The translations under genes were made by a program, and so were the position numbers. The notes under the pieces are model-generated. The model was not told where the DNA came from. It did not search any database and saw only the letters and a list, made by a program, of their open reading frames with translations. Shown here one piece after another: positions 22,259 through 29,987 of a DNA stretch of 64,000 bases. Every line of letters begins with the position of its first letter. The stretch's first letter is position 1. The stretch is from Enterococcus devriesei. Its GTDB lineage: Bacteria; Bacillota; Bacilli; Lactobacillales; Enterococcaceae. The stretch covers positions 238,258 to 302,257 of the forward strand of contig NZ_JXKM01000002.1 in assembly GCF_001885905.1 (NCBI RefSeq), given 5' to 3'.

Positions 22259-23545
22259 ATGAGAATAAAAGGAATAATATGTAGCGTGATTATACTGGGA
22301 AGTTTGAGTACTTCTGGCATTAAAGTTTACGCTGAAGATTCAACGATTTCAGAAGTTATTTCATCTAGCGAGATGCAAGAAAGTACCACAACAGCAGCAA
22401 CATCAAGCTCTTCTGAAACTTTAATAGAAGCTCAAGAAACAACGGAACCTATTCAGGCTGAGGAGAGAAATTCTGCTAACGAGAGCAATGAAGTCAAAGA
22501 GGAGGACAGCGTAATTGATGAAGCAGAATATGATTCTTTAGGAAACTTACAATTTCATCATCCTGTTAGATTTGAAGATTTTACTTTAGACCCACCTGCA
22601 TTTCGAGCAGCTCGTTCAACTTTGAGTACTCAGCAGACCTTTATTAATCAGATAGCATCATCTGCAAAAACATTGGCCAATGCAAATAATCTCTACGCTT
22701 CTGTCATGATCGCTCAGGCGATTGTTGAAAGTGGTTGGGGTGGAAGTACGTTATCAAAAGTTCCAAATCATAATTTGTTTGGGATCAAGGGAGAGTACAA
22801 CGGTCAATCAGTAACCATGAAAACTCAGGAATGGAGTGCAGAGCAAGGCTGGCATTACATCAACGCAAAGTTTAGAAAATATCCTTCATTTAAAGAGTCT
22901 TTAAATGATAACGTGACCATACTAAAGAAAACTTCTTTTTCTCCTGGCGTTTATTTTTATTCTGGAGCTTGGAAGAGTAATACAAAATCCTATAAAGATG
23001 CCACCGCTTGGCTGACGGGAAAATATGCTACCGCACCAAACTATGGATCGACATTAAACGCAGTTATCGCTAATTATAATTTAACGCAATATGATTCGGC
23101 TGGCGGATCAACACCAAATCCGACGCCGCCAAGCAAAAACATTCCAATGTATCGGTTATATAACCCAAATAATTATGAACACTTCTATACCGCAAACTTA
23201 AGTGAAAAAAATCATTTAGTGAAAATTGGGTGGGGAAAATATGAGGGAATTGCTTGGAACGCTCCTTCAACAGGAGCATCAGTTTATCGATTGTACAATT
23301 CCACACTTCGCGATCATCACTATACTTTGGATTGGAACGAAGTAAAAGTATTGACAACAAAACATAAATGGACTTATGAAGGGGTTGCGTGGTATTCCGA
23401 CAATAATAAAAGTGTAAAGATTCATCGCTTGTTTAACCCAAGTTTAAGAAGCGGCTCTCATCACTACACAAAAGATCAAAACGAAGTAAACGTATTAAAG
23501 ACACGAGGTTGGAAATATGAGGGTGTCGGTTGGTACGCAAAATGA
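22259..23545 (+). CDS. Secreted N-acetylglucosaminidase with DUF5648-type C-terminal repeats
   Basis: A 428-residue secreted cell-wall hydrolase. A signal peptide (about 1-25) is followed by a Ser/Thr/Glu-rich linker (about 26-110). The glucosaminidase domain (about 120-275) has MIAQAIVESGWGGS with the catalytic Glu, then HNLFGIKG and W-rich segments. The C-terminus holds three repeats of about 45 residues (MYRLYNPNNYEHFYT, VYRLYNSTLRDHHYT, IHRLFNPSLRSGSHHYT) matching DUF5648, likely a wall-carbohydrate-binding unit. It resembles enterococcal AtlA-type autolysins in catalysis but has no LysM repeats. The ATG at 22259 follows AGAGGGGG. Monocistronic. Confidence 0.88.
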   Translation: MRIKGIICSVIILGSLSTSGIKVYAEDSTISEVISSSEMQESTTTAATSSSSETLIEAQETTEPIQAEERNSANESNEVKEEDSVIDEAEYDSLGNLQFHHPVRFEDFTLDPPAFRAARSTLSTQQTFINQIASSAKTLANANNLYASVMIAQAIVESGWGGSTLSKVPNHNLFGIKGEYNGQSVTMKTQEWSAEQGWHYINAKFRKYPSFKESLNDNVTILKKTSFSPGVYFYSGAWKSNTKSYKDATAWLTGKYATAPNYGSTLNAVIANYNLTQYDSAGGSTPNPTPPSKNIPMYRLYNPNNYEHFYTANLSEKNHLVKIGWGKYEGIAWNAPSTGASVYRLYNSTLRDHHYTLDWNEVKVLTTKHKWTYEGVAWYSDNNKSVKIHRLFNPSLRSGSHHYTKDQNEVNVLKTRGWKYEGVGWYAK

Positions 23546-23593
23546 AATCTGAAGCTTCTAAGTTAGATTATTTCTGAAGTTTTTCTATATTAA

Positions 23594-23624
23594 AAAGCGA
23601 GCATTTTTGATGTTTGCTTTTTTT
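23594..23624 (+). terminator. Intrinsic terminator of the glucosaminidase gene
   Basis: AAAGCGAGCAT and ATGTTTGCTTT pair with two G-U wobbles, followed by T7. Confidence 0.75.
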
Positions 23625-23887
23625 GTTTAAATTATTATGGTCTAAATAGTGATCTGTCATACAGCGGATTGTCTGAAGATTTTTTGGATAAAAACAGAGA
23701 ATCTTTCTTTTTTTCAATTAATAGTGACAGAGTTCATTAGTGGAAGATATTATGTCGAAAAACAAAAAAATTCCCTTAATATAATGAGGTGTTTTAAGTT
23801 AATAATGACACCTTGATAGGAAACCCGCTTAATAAGTATTTATACCACATATTTCGACTATCCAAGTGGAAATGATCAACGAAACAT

Positions 23888-23929
23888 AAAAAAAGATATC
23901 AACTCTAATGAAATAGATGATATCTTTTT
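23888..23929. terminator. Orphan terminator-like hairpin
   Basis: A7-GATATC pairs with GATATC-T5 across an 18-nt loop. It has no gene directly before it on either strand; the nearest minus-strand gene ends at 24088 and would be read through some 160 bp. Confidence 0.6.
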
Positions 23930-24087
23930 GATAAGTTCTAGATTCGTTAAAGATAAGAGAAAACTCGAATCTGTAAAGTAATTAATTGTCGCTACAAAAT
24001 TTTTAAAAGTTCAATATTAGAAATTTTGAGAGAATCTTTTTTTGTGAAATTTCTTATATTACCGGTTTCAATAGTAATGTAAACTTT

Positions 24088-24306
24088 TTAATCAACCTCA
24101 CCAATCTCGGTAATGACAAAAAAGCTGTGTAAGCTATCTTCGGGATAGTCATACCGTTTACTAATTTCACATAAAATCTGCCGGTTGGATTCTAGGACGG
24201 GTTCGTTGCCATTATACAAAGTGTCGGTTGGAAGATGGATTTCGAAAGATTTCTTTTGGTTCAAATCTAAGGGTTTTTGAAAGAAAAATCCAGCGATCTT
24301 TTTCAT
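24088..24306 (-). CDS. Conserved-looking small protein, unknown
   Basis: A 72-residue soluble protein. Start ATG 24306 has AAGGAG nine bases upstream. The sequence is acidic with a basic N-terminus (MKKIAGFFFQKPLDLNQKK). It shows no membrane helix, cysteine pair or repeat. It lies downstream of azlCD on the same strand but 85 bp away. I do not recognise it. Confidence 0.5.
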   Translation of the reverse strand: MKKIAGFFFQKPLDLNQKKSFEIHLPTDTLYNGNEPVLESNRQILCEISKRYDYPEDSLHSFFVITEIGEVD

Positions 24307-24391
24307 GAGAGTTACTCCTTTTTTATATTTTGTTATATAGTACACTACTAATATAGGCAAAACCAGAAATAAGCTCTATAACTTACGTTAT

Positions 24392-24712
24392 TTAAAGTAA
24401 TCGTAGGAGCGCGATAGCCACGACCCCGGTCAGAACAATTTTCATTAAATCATTAGTTCGTATGCCGACAATGAGCGCTGGGATGCAAGCGAGTATTTCA
24501 GGAAAACGGAGGCTAGGGAAGGACCCTGATTTGAAAGTTAGCAAACTTTGTAGCAATAAGGCTGTTAGGATGGTCATTGGCAAATAGCTTAAAAATTTTT
24601 CGACGGCTGAAGGTAAAGCGAAAGCCTTTGTCAAAACAAATGGTAGGACTCTAGGTAGCCAAGTGACAGCGGCACAGCCAAAAAGAGTTAGTAGGTAATA
24701 GGAATTATTCAT
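24392..24712 (-). CDS. azlD: AzlD-family branched-chain amino acid export subunit
   Basis: A 106-residue membrane protein with four helices. TWLPRVLPFVLTKAFALP and LSYLPMTILTALLLQSLL are characteristic of AzlD. Together with AzlC it forms an exporter of branched-chain amino acids and analogues. Its start overlaps the end of azlC by eight bases, so the two are translationally coupled. Confidence 0.88.
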   Translation of the reverse strand: MNNSYYLLTLFGCAAVTWLPRVLPFVLTKAFALPSAVEKFLSYLPMTILTALLLQSLLTFKSGSFPSLRFPEILACIPALIVGIRTNDLMKIVLTGVVAIALLRLL

Positions 24713-25415
24713 CTTTGATTAGCACCCCCGTCATGCAGCCAATTAGAGTAGCAATAATCACGGCCAGCTCAGCGGAAACAATTCTCATAGACAAGAATAA
24801 AGTAAGGGCTGTAACCAATAAAATAATGAGCGTCTTTTTCTTTTGTTTTTTTAAGGGTAATTGTACTTGGAATAAAAATAGGCCCAAAAACATGGACGTC
24901 AAAGCAAAGTCGAAGCCAAAAACCATCGGATCAGGAATGAAATTTCCTAATAAAGCTCCTATAATGGTCGAAACGATCCAAACTAAATAAGCGGTAATAT
25001 TTAAACCATGCATCCATGTGCTACTGACTTTTTTTTGTTGAGCTAGTGTGTTCATTAAAACGCCGTATGATTCATCTGTTAACAGGCTGCCGATTGCAAT
25101 GCCGGTTAATAAAGATTCTTCTTTAAAGTAAGGAGCTACGGAGAGGCTCATCAATAGATGGCGTAAGTTGACCAAGAAGACGGTAAAAATGATGGATAAA
25201 ATCGGCGCACTTAATAAAAGGAGGCCGCATAGAATAAATTGGGCGCTGCCAGCGTATACTAGAGTGGACATTAAAAAGATCTGCCAGATTGCAAGATGAA
25301 CAGACTTTCCAACGATTCCCATAGCGATTCCGATACCTAAGTAGCCCATGATAGTTGGCAGACAGGCTTTTACACCATCAGAAAAACGAGATGTTTGGGT
25401 CAATCGGTTTTCCAT
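24705..25415 (-). CDS. azlC: AzlC-family branched-chain amino acid exporter
   Basis: A 236-residue membrane protein with about six helices. The family-defining ACLPTIMGYLGIGIAMGI near the N-terminus and TDESYGVL near residue 105 are present. ATG 25415 is preferred because AGAGG sits nine bases before it; the ATG three codons earlier touches the ribosome site. First gene of azlCD. Confidence 0.9.
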   Translation of the reverse strand: MENRLTQTSRFSDGVKACLPTIMGYLGIGIAMGIVGKSVHLAIWQIFLMSTLVYAGSAQFILCGLLLLSAPILSIIFTVFLVNLRHLLMSLSVAPYFKEESLLTGIAIGSLLTDESYGVLMNTLAQQKKVSSTWMHGLNITAYLVWIVSTIIGALLGNFIPDPMVFGFDFALTSMFLGLFLFQVQLPLKKQKKKTLIILLVTALTLFLSMRIVSAELAVIIATLIGCMTGVLIKDE

Positions 25416-25693
25416 TTTAGTCATCCTCTCATTTTCTTTTAATTATATTAGACGATAATTAATAGAAATACAAGGGAGTAAAACATAAAAAAGTTACGAA
25501 GCCCAATAACAATGAGATATCGGAGATCTAGAAATCCGCTGTCGGCCAATTTTGTCAGCAAACTAACGATGAGAATATAATAAATATGAATTTTATTAGT
25601 AAACAAACCCAAGTGCCTAGTTTCTTTAACGTGCATTTAACTTTTATCATTAGATATCAATAAGGTATACTATATGATAGGGAGGCGTTTACG

Positions 25694-26125
25694 ATGAAAG
25701 AAGAATATAAGAAAATACTTGTAGCGGTAGATGGATCACCGGCTTCCAACGATGCATTCAACGAAGCGTTAAATGTCGCTGAACGAAATGACGCAAAGCT
25801 TTTTATCCTTACCGTGGTGGATTACAAATTCTCGATTGGTGATCCGGCATTTATCAATGATGCTTTAAAATTTCATCTTAATAATGCAGAGATCGAATTA
25901 GAACAATTAATCGCGAATTCAAGAGTGAATCAGTTTGAGTATGAAACCAAAATTGATTCAGGCAATCCGAAGCGCAAAATCACGGATTACGCACTAGAAA
26001 ATCAGGTAGATTTGATCGTTTTAGGCGCGACTGGACGAGGGGCTGTTGAACAAGCTTTGGTCGGTTCGACAACGTCTTATGTTGTCAATAATGCTCATTG
26101 CAACGTATTAGTAGTAAGGCCTTAA
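25694..26125 (+). CDS. Universal stress protein, UspA family
   Basis: A 143-residue cytoplasmic protein. ILVAVDGSPASNDAFNEA opens the Usp fold, and the ATP-binding signature GATGRGAVEQALVGSTTS (G-x2-G-x9-GS/T) is intact, so it belongs to the nucleotide-binding subgroup. GGGAGG lies eight bases before the ATG, and a TATACT lies about 15 bp further upstream. Monocistronic with its own terminator. Roles in general or acid stress are family knowledge. Confidence 0.92.
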   Translation: MKEEYKKILVAVDGSPASNDAFNEALNVAERNDAKLFILTVVDYKFSIGDPAFINDALKFHLNNAEIELEQLIANSRVNQFEYETKIDSGNPKRKITDYALENQVDLIVLGATGRGAVEQALVGSTTSYVVNNAHCNVLVVRP

Positions 26126-26136
26126 AATAATATAAA

Positions 26137-26176
26137 AAAAAGCTTGGTTTCTCAATTTGAGAAACCAAGCTTTTTA
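26137..26176 (+). terminator. Intrinsic terminator of the universal stress gene
   Basis: AAAGCTTGGTTTCTCAA pairs with TTGAGAAACCAAGCTTT, ending in T5. It abuts the 3' end of the oppositely oriented tRNA gene. Confidence 0.88.
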
Positions 26177-26177
26177 A

Positions 26178-26250
26178 TTGGGATAGTAGGGCTCGAACCT
26201 ACACTTACCTGATTCAGAGTCAGGCGCCTTACCAGTTTGGCCATATCCCA
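26178..26250 (-). tRNA. tRNA-Gln, anticodon CUG
   Basis: On the minus strand a complete cloverleaf reads TGGGATA acceptor, D-arm with AACTGGTAA, anticodon arm CCTGA-CTCTGAA-TCAGG, T-arm GTAGG-TTCGAGC-CCTAC and closing TATCCCA. The anticodon loop C-T-CTG-A-A decodes CAG. The CCA end is not encoded. Most low-GC Firmicutes rely on the UUG isoacceptor alone, so a CUG species is notable. Confidence 0.93.
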
Positions 26251-26304
26251 ATGAGAACAGAAAAAATTATAACGCTAGTTTTTCTATTCTTCAACTATCT
26301 TGTC

Positions 26305-26700
26305 TTATTTTTTCCCAGCTTGTTTTAGAGCTGCTAAAACAATACCACCATCTGCGAAGCCTAGATTAATTTTAATTGTTTCGTTTTCAAAGTCTAGGAT
26401 CAGACGAATACCATTCAATTTCTTTTTTCCGGTAATGGCTCTGCTTTGATAAAGATTGTATTTATAGGCCTTCTGCTTACTTAAAACATAAAGTGTATTG
26501 CCGGAAATTGCGTAAGCACTCAGTCCTTCTTGCTTTTTGACACTTTCATATTTATGAAAGCCAATGAAGGAGAAGCTAAAATTGATTTTTGGATAAGCTT
26601 GTAAAAATTTTTGAAATAAAAACGTTCCTTTTTCTTCGCCCGTATTGTAATTAATCCCATATTTTTTGGTGAATTGATAGAGTTCTTGCGCTGTGTTCAT
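26305..26700 (-). CDS. Hypothetical protein (possible PH-like fold)
   Basis: A 131-residue soluble protein. An N-terminal helix (AQELYQFTKKYGI) is followed by beta-rich sequence with YAISGNTLYVLSKQKAYKYNL and a closing amphipathic helix (GGIVLAALKQAG). That pattern recalls bacterial PH-like domains, but the match is by shape only. It is the next gene after the DUF308 gene on the same strand, 60 bp downstream. Confidence 0.6.
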   Translation of the reverse strand: MNTAQELYQFTKKYGINYNTGEEKGTFLFQKFLQAYPKINFSFSFIGFHKYESVKKQEGLSAYAISGNTLYVLSKQKAYKYNLYQSRAITGKKKLNGIRLILDFENETIKINLGFADGGIVLAALKQAGKK

Positions 26701-26760
26701 AATAACCTCACTTACTTTGATACTAGTAGTATAAAGCTTTATGACAATAGAAACAATTCT

Positions 26761-27288
26761 CTATTTCGCAAGCCGTCGTGTATTAATAAATTCAGAAACG
26801 GCCATCGTAATTAGCAGAAAACCGAAAATTTGAAATAGAAACATTAAGCTGCTGAAAGGATTGAATAGCAGAAATATGCCGGCAAGGATCATCAATCCGC
26901 TATATAACAGTTGTCCATTAACAGGAAAACCGTTTTTTCTGGCGTTCCAACTCTGGATGAATTGCCCAATCGCGAACACTAAAATAAGGAAGCCTAAAAA
27001 CATTGGTAAGATACTGATGATTCCTCTTGAAAACCATAAGATGATAAAGGCTACGATGACTCGAATAATCCCCCCGGTCGTTTCATAACCGACATTTCCA
27101 GTGTATTTTTTTGCGCGGAAACCGCGAATGATTTGAAGAATACCGAAAATTAATAAATAGAAGAAAAAGATATAAACAATCCCATTAAAAACACTTCTCG
27201 GAGAAAGCAAAATAGCGATACCAAGAATCAGATAACAGGCACTGCGCAAATACCCATACTTTCTAATTGAATCTAAAAAATTAGACAT
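26761..27288 (-). CDS. HdeD/DUF308-family membrane protein
   Basis: A 175-residue membrane protein with six short helices in three pairs, each pair ending in small-residue turns (GIAILLSPRS, LMILAGIFLLFNPF). This repeat of LxLGIxLLxxP-type motifs is the mark of DUF308/HdeD proteins, linked with acid tolerance in enterobacteria but unknown in Firmicutes. AGAGGTGG precedes the ATG. Confidence 0.8.
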   Translation of the reverse strand: MSNFLDSIRKYGYLRSACYLILGIAILLSPRSVFNGIVYIFFFYLLIFGILQIIRGFRAKKYTGNVGYETTGGIIRVIVAFIILWFSRGIISILPMFLGFLILVFAIGQFIQSWNARKNGFPVNGQLLYSGLMILAGIFLLFNPFSSLMFLFQIFGFLLITMAVSEFINTRRLAK

Positions 27289-27447
27289 AAAATACCACCT
27301 CTCTAAAATAATTTTACCTGATTTAGTGTATTTTTGCGACTAAATAGGCAGTTTCAATTGTAAACCATTCCATACTTAGGTATAATGCGTTTAAATTGAT
27401 CCAAAAGCTAGACGAACAAATGAATGTCGATACTGGAGGGCTTATTT

Positions 27448-27651
27448 ATGAATGAAGAAGAAATTGAACTTGGAAGAAGTTATCGGTGCCATCCAATTGG
27501 CTTCGAGGAAAGTGTTGAAGGGGAAGTCATTTCAAAGATGACCAACTGTGCAGTTGTTCGAATCAATCAATGCGAAGACATTGATCAAGAGCAGCGAGAT
27601 GACAAATCTAACATGGTCGTGGTAAAATATTCTAATTTCATCCCAAGTTAG
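27448..27651 (+). CDS. DUF2187-like small protein
   Basis: A 67-residue soluble protein. GEVISKMTNCAVVRI and MVVVKYSNF resemble the KOW-like beta barrel of the DUF2187 family found across Bacilli. ATG 27448 has GGAGGGC about ten bases upstream; the frame from 27424 has none. It is followed 12 bp later by a membrane-protein gene, likely in the same transcript. Confidence 0.65.
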   Translation: MNEEEIELGRSYRCHPIGFEESVEGEVISKMTNCAVVRINQCEDIDQEQRDDKSNMVVVKYSNFIPS

Positions 27652-27663
27652 AAGGCGGTTCTT

Positions 27664-28158
27664 TTGAATATATTTACTTTATTATTGCTGTTTTTCACGA
27701 TTGTCCTATATGTTTTTCTACTGTTGACACGTAAGGCAATTGTGATTCCTGTTTTACAGAAAAAGAAGATGTATCCATTTTATCTTTTTTTGACGTTTTT
27801 GATTTTATGGATCGGCTTTAGTAGTTGGCAAGATCTTAATGAACGTGTACGTACTATTTTAGCGGCGTTGATCATGTTGAGTTTCTTGTTGGATAAGAGG
27901 GGCTTCACAGAAGATAGTTTACTTTTGTTTAGTCTAGACAATCGGGGTATTCCGTTTAAGGAAATTGAGCGAGTTGTTTTATATCAGGAAGAAAGTGGTT
28001 TGATTAAGTTAAACTATTTTCGCAAGGATCGTCGAGGACCAATTTTGACCTTTAATTATCCTTTAACAGAAATGGTAGTCTTTCTTTCTACGCATCTAGT
28101 TGAAGGCACTAAGCTGGAAATTTTAACAAAAGATGATGAACCAAAAGACGGACGATGA
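27664..28158 (+). CDS. Two-helix membrane protein with cytoplasmic domain, unknown
   Basis: A 164-residue protein with two or three N-terminal helices (about 3-22, 35-52, 62-78) and a soluble C-terminal part (GIPFKEIERVVLYQEESGLIKLNYF) of PH-like look. Translation begins at TTG 27664, nine bases after AAGGCGG; no ATG is suitably placed. It is cotranscribed with the DUF2187-like gene and ends in a terminator. Confidence 0.65.
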   Translation: MNIFTLLLLFFTIVLYVFLLLTRKAIVIPVLQKKKMYPFYLFLTFLILWIGFSSWQDLNERVRTILAALIMLSFLLDKRGFTEDSLLLFSLDNRGIPFKEIERVVLYQEESGLIKLNYFRKDRRGPILTFNYPLTEMVVFLSTHLVEGTKLEILTKDDEPKDGR

Positions 28159-28182
28159 GATGGTGGAGACACCATCTTTTTT
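28158..28182 (+). terminator. Intrinsic terminator
   Basis: AGATGGTG-GAGA-CACCATCT with T5, directly at the stop codon of the preceding membrane-protein gene. Confidence 0.85.
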
Positions 28183-28189
28183 ACGCAAA

Positions 28190-28217
28190 AAAAAGCGAGG
28201 CCTAGGCCTCGCTTTTT
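28190..28217 (-). terminator. Intrinsic terminator of the nitroreductase gene
   Basis: A near-continuous 28-bp palindrome (AAAAAGCGAGGCC and its complement) centred on CCTAGG, with an A-run that becomes the T-tract on the minus strand. Confidence 0.85.
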
Positions 28218-28229
28218 ATTTAGATCAGA

Positions 28230-28826
28230 TTAACGATATACACGGAAACGTTCGTCATCAGCTAAGTATTCTTTTTCTCCAGCTTCGCCTTCTTTAGAAC
28301 CGAAGACTAGTTGAGAACGTAATTGCCAGTTTGCTGGGATATCCCATTCTTTTGCTACAGCATCATCGATTACTGGATTGTAATGTTGTAGGTTTGCACC
28401 CAGACCAGCTGTAGTTAAAGCAGTCCATACATTAGCTGTTGCGATCCCATTTGATTGTTCTGCCCAATCTGGGAAGTTGTCAGCATACAAAGCGAATTGT
28501 TCTTGTAAATGTTTTACTGTATCAGTTTCTTTAAAGAACATTACAGTACCTAAAGCGTTTCTGAAGCCAGCAATTTTAGCTTGAGTGTTAGGAAAAGCTT
28601 CAGCTGGTGTTAATGGTTTCAAAGCATCTTCAACAATGTTCCATAGTTTTTCGTGAGCATCGCCAAAAAGAATAACAGCACGTGGTGATTGTGCGTTGAA
28701 CGCAGTTGGGCTGTTTTTAACAGTGTCCTTGATTAATTCTGTGATTTCTTCTTCTGATAATTTAACGTCGCGTCCTAATGCGTAGAATGAACGGCGATCT
28801 TTCAATGAGTCTAAAAATTGAGACAT
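28230..28826 (-). CDS. Nitroreductase-family FMN oxidoreductase (Frm2/HBN1-like)
   Basis: A 198-residue flavoprotein. The first helix has DRRSFYALGRDV with the FMN-phosphate Arg-Arg-Ser, TVKNSPTAFNAQSPR follows, and AGLGANLQHYNP is near residue 150. Spacing and length match the fungal-type Frm2 branch that is common in lactobacilli and enterococci. ATG 28826 lies nine bases after AGGTGG. Physiological substrate is unknown; the family reduces nitroaromatics and quinones with NAD(P)H. Confidence 0.88.
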   Translation of the reverse strand: MSQFLDSLKDRRSFYALGRDVKLSEEEITELIKDTVKNSPTAFNAQSPRAVILFGDAHEKLWNIVEDALKPLTPAEAFPNTQAKIAGFRNALGTVMFFKETDTVKHLQEQFALYADNFPDWAEQSNGIATANVWTALTTAGLGANLQHYNPVIDDAVAKEWDIPANWQLRSQLVFGSKEGEAGEKEYLADDERFRVYR

Positions 28827-29010
28827 AATAATTTCCACCTTTTCTTGTTGAGTTCTTGTTTACAAGAGCTACTATATCATCTTACAAAAAGTAAGAAAAG
28901 AAATATGCTCGCAGAAAAAGTAATTTTTTTAAAAGCCAGAGATTAAAATAGAAGAAACAAAAGAGTCTGTGTTAAACTTGATACAAGAAGGAAAAAATGG
29001 AGGCACGTGA

Positions 29011-29553
29011 ATGAATATAAAAGAAATCGGGAAGACAATTCTTTATTTTTTGATTTTGGTAGCCATCTTGTTTGGCTTACGGCATTATGTTTTTACGCCG
29101 GTAGTGGTTAAAGGGGATTCGATGGACCCAACATTGGCAGATGGTGAACGAGTAATCGCATTGAAAAATACCGAAGTCAAACGTTTTGACATCGTGACTT
29201 TCCCAGCACCTGATGATCCAGGAAAAAATTATATCAAACGTGTGATTGGTTTGCCAGGAGATACCATAGAATACAAAAGTGATCAGCTGTATATCAATGG
29301 AAAAAAAGTTGCTGAGCCCTACTTAGATCAATTTAAAAAAGAACTGACGGATGATCAACCGCTCACTTATGATTTCAATTTGAAGGATCTCTTTGGGGCA
29401 GAAAAAGTTCCCGCTGGCGAGTTATTTGTCTTAGGGGACAATCGACGTATCTCAAAAGATAGCCGAATCATTGGAATGATCAAAGAAAAAAATATTATGG
29501 CCGATGTAAAATTCGTATTTTGGCCCTTAGACCGATTCGGGACAATAGACTAG
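29011..29553 (+). CDS. lepB: Type I signal peptidase
   Basis: A 180-residue membrane protease that removes signal peptides outside the membrane. One N-terminal helix (TILYFLILVAILFGLRHYVF) is followed by the catalytic Ser in VKGDSMDPTL (residue about 37) and the catalytic Lys in NYIKRVIGLPGD (about 75). The C-terminal box VLGDNRRISKDSR is intact. Short Gram-positive type. GGAGGCACGTGA precedes the ATG. Terminator follows; an intergenic element begins directly after it. Confidence 0.93.
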   Translation: MNIKEIGKTILYFLILVAILFGLRHYVFTPVVVKGDSMDPTLADGERVIALKNTEVKRFDIVTFPAPDDPGKNYIKRVIGLPGDTIEYKSDQLYINGKKVAEPYLDQFKKELTDDQPLTYDFNLKDLFGAEKVPAGELFVLGDNRRISKDSRIIGMIKEKNIMADVKFVFWPLDRFGTID

Positions 29554-29574
29554 CAAAATGCTAGTCTATTTTTT
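29544..29574 (+). terminator. Intrinsic terminator of lepB
   Basis: AATAGACTAGC and GCTAGTCTATT form an 11-bp stem followed by T-rich sequence; it overlaps the stop codon. Confidence 0.88.
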
Positions 29575-29703
29575 GTCAGTCCAACTTTTCGCAGTCTTCA
29601 TTGTCCATCGATGAATAGTAATAGATTATTATAGAGAATTGTGTGAAATGTTTAGTTGGATGATATGGCGATGAAGATACGTATAAATTTTGCAAAAATT
29701 TAT
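29575..29703 (+). repeat. Terminator-adjacent structured repeat, copy A
   Basis: Begins right after the lepB T-tract. Long-range pair TCCAACT (29580-29586) with AGTTGGA (29654-29660). Core 29650-29682 matches copies B, C and D. 3' hairpin ATAAATTTT/AAAATTTAT (29683-29691, 29695-29703). Confidence 0.65.
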
Positions 29704-29941
29704 TTCTTCTATTTTTTGAATCGTCAGCGAGTTCTACTTCACGCTTTAGATTGATTAGTAGAATCGTCTGCGAACCGAAAATCAAATCAACTTTTCATTT
29801 TTCAAGAAGTCGATACCATGGTCTAAGTTAATTGTCAGGTCTGTTTTCGCTTTTTTTGCGAATTGCTGCATAGTGGGTGAAATTTTTATTTTTTTACACT
29901 ACTCTTGGATCGCTCAGATTCATGCGTTGTTTTACATGAAC

Positions 29942-29950
29942 TGTTATAAT
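29942..29950 (+). promoter_or_regulatory. Extended -10 promoter of rexB
   Basis: TGTTATAAT is a perfect TGnTATAAT extended -10, about 38 bp before the rexB start. No good -35 hexamer is present, as is usual for this class. Confidence 0.55.
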
Positions 29951-29987
29951 AAACGAGAAATATAATATCTAGAAATGAGGGGAAACA

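Larger units (their letters stand above)
23546..24087. other. Gene-free region with two terminator hairpins
   Basis: The 542 bp after the glucosaminidase gene contain its terminator (23594-23624) and, 260 bp later, a second hairpin with a T-tract (23888-23929). No frame with a ribosome site was seen between them. The second terminator may mark the end of an unannotated small RNA or a decayed gene; the sequence between shows no recognisable homology. Confidence 0.5.
29554..29987. other. Intergenic region between lepB and rexB
   Basis: It contains the repeat element 29575-29703. A possible second, partial copy starts after another T7 at 29857 (GCGAATTGCTGC). An extended -10 promoter TGTTATAAT (29942-29950) serves rexB. 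No coding frame has a ribosome site here. Confidence 0.55.

Noticed and set aside
25448-25636. 62-codon hydrophobic minus-strand frame, possible membrane protein remnant
   Set aside because: No ribosome site or promoter is visible and the frame may be an AT-rich accident; no homology recognised.
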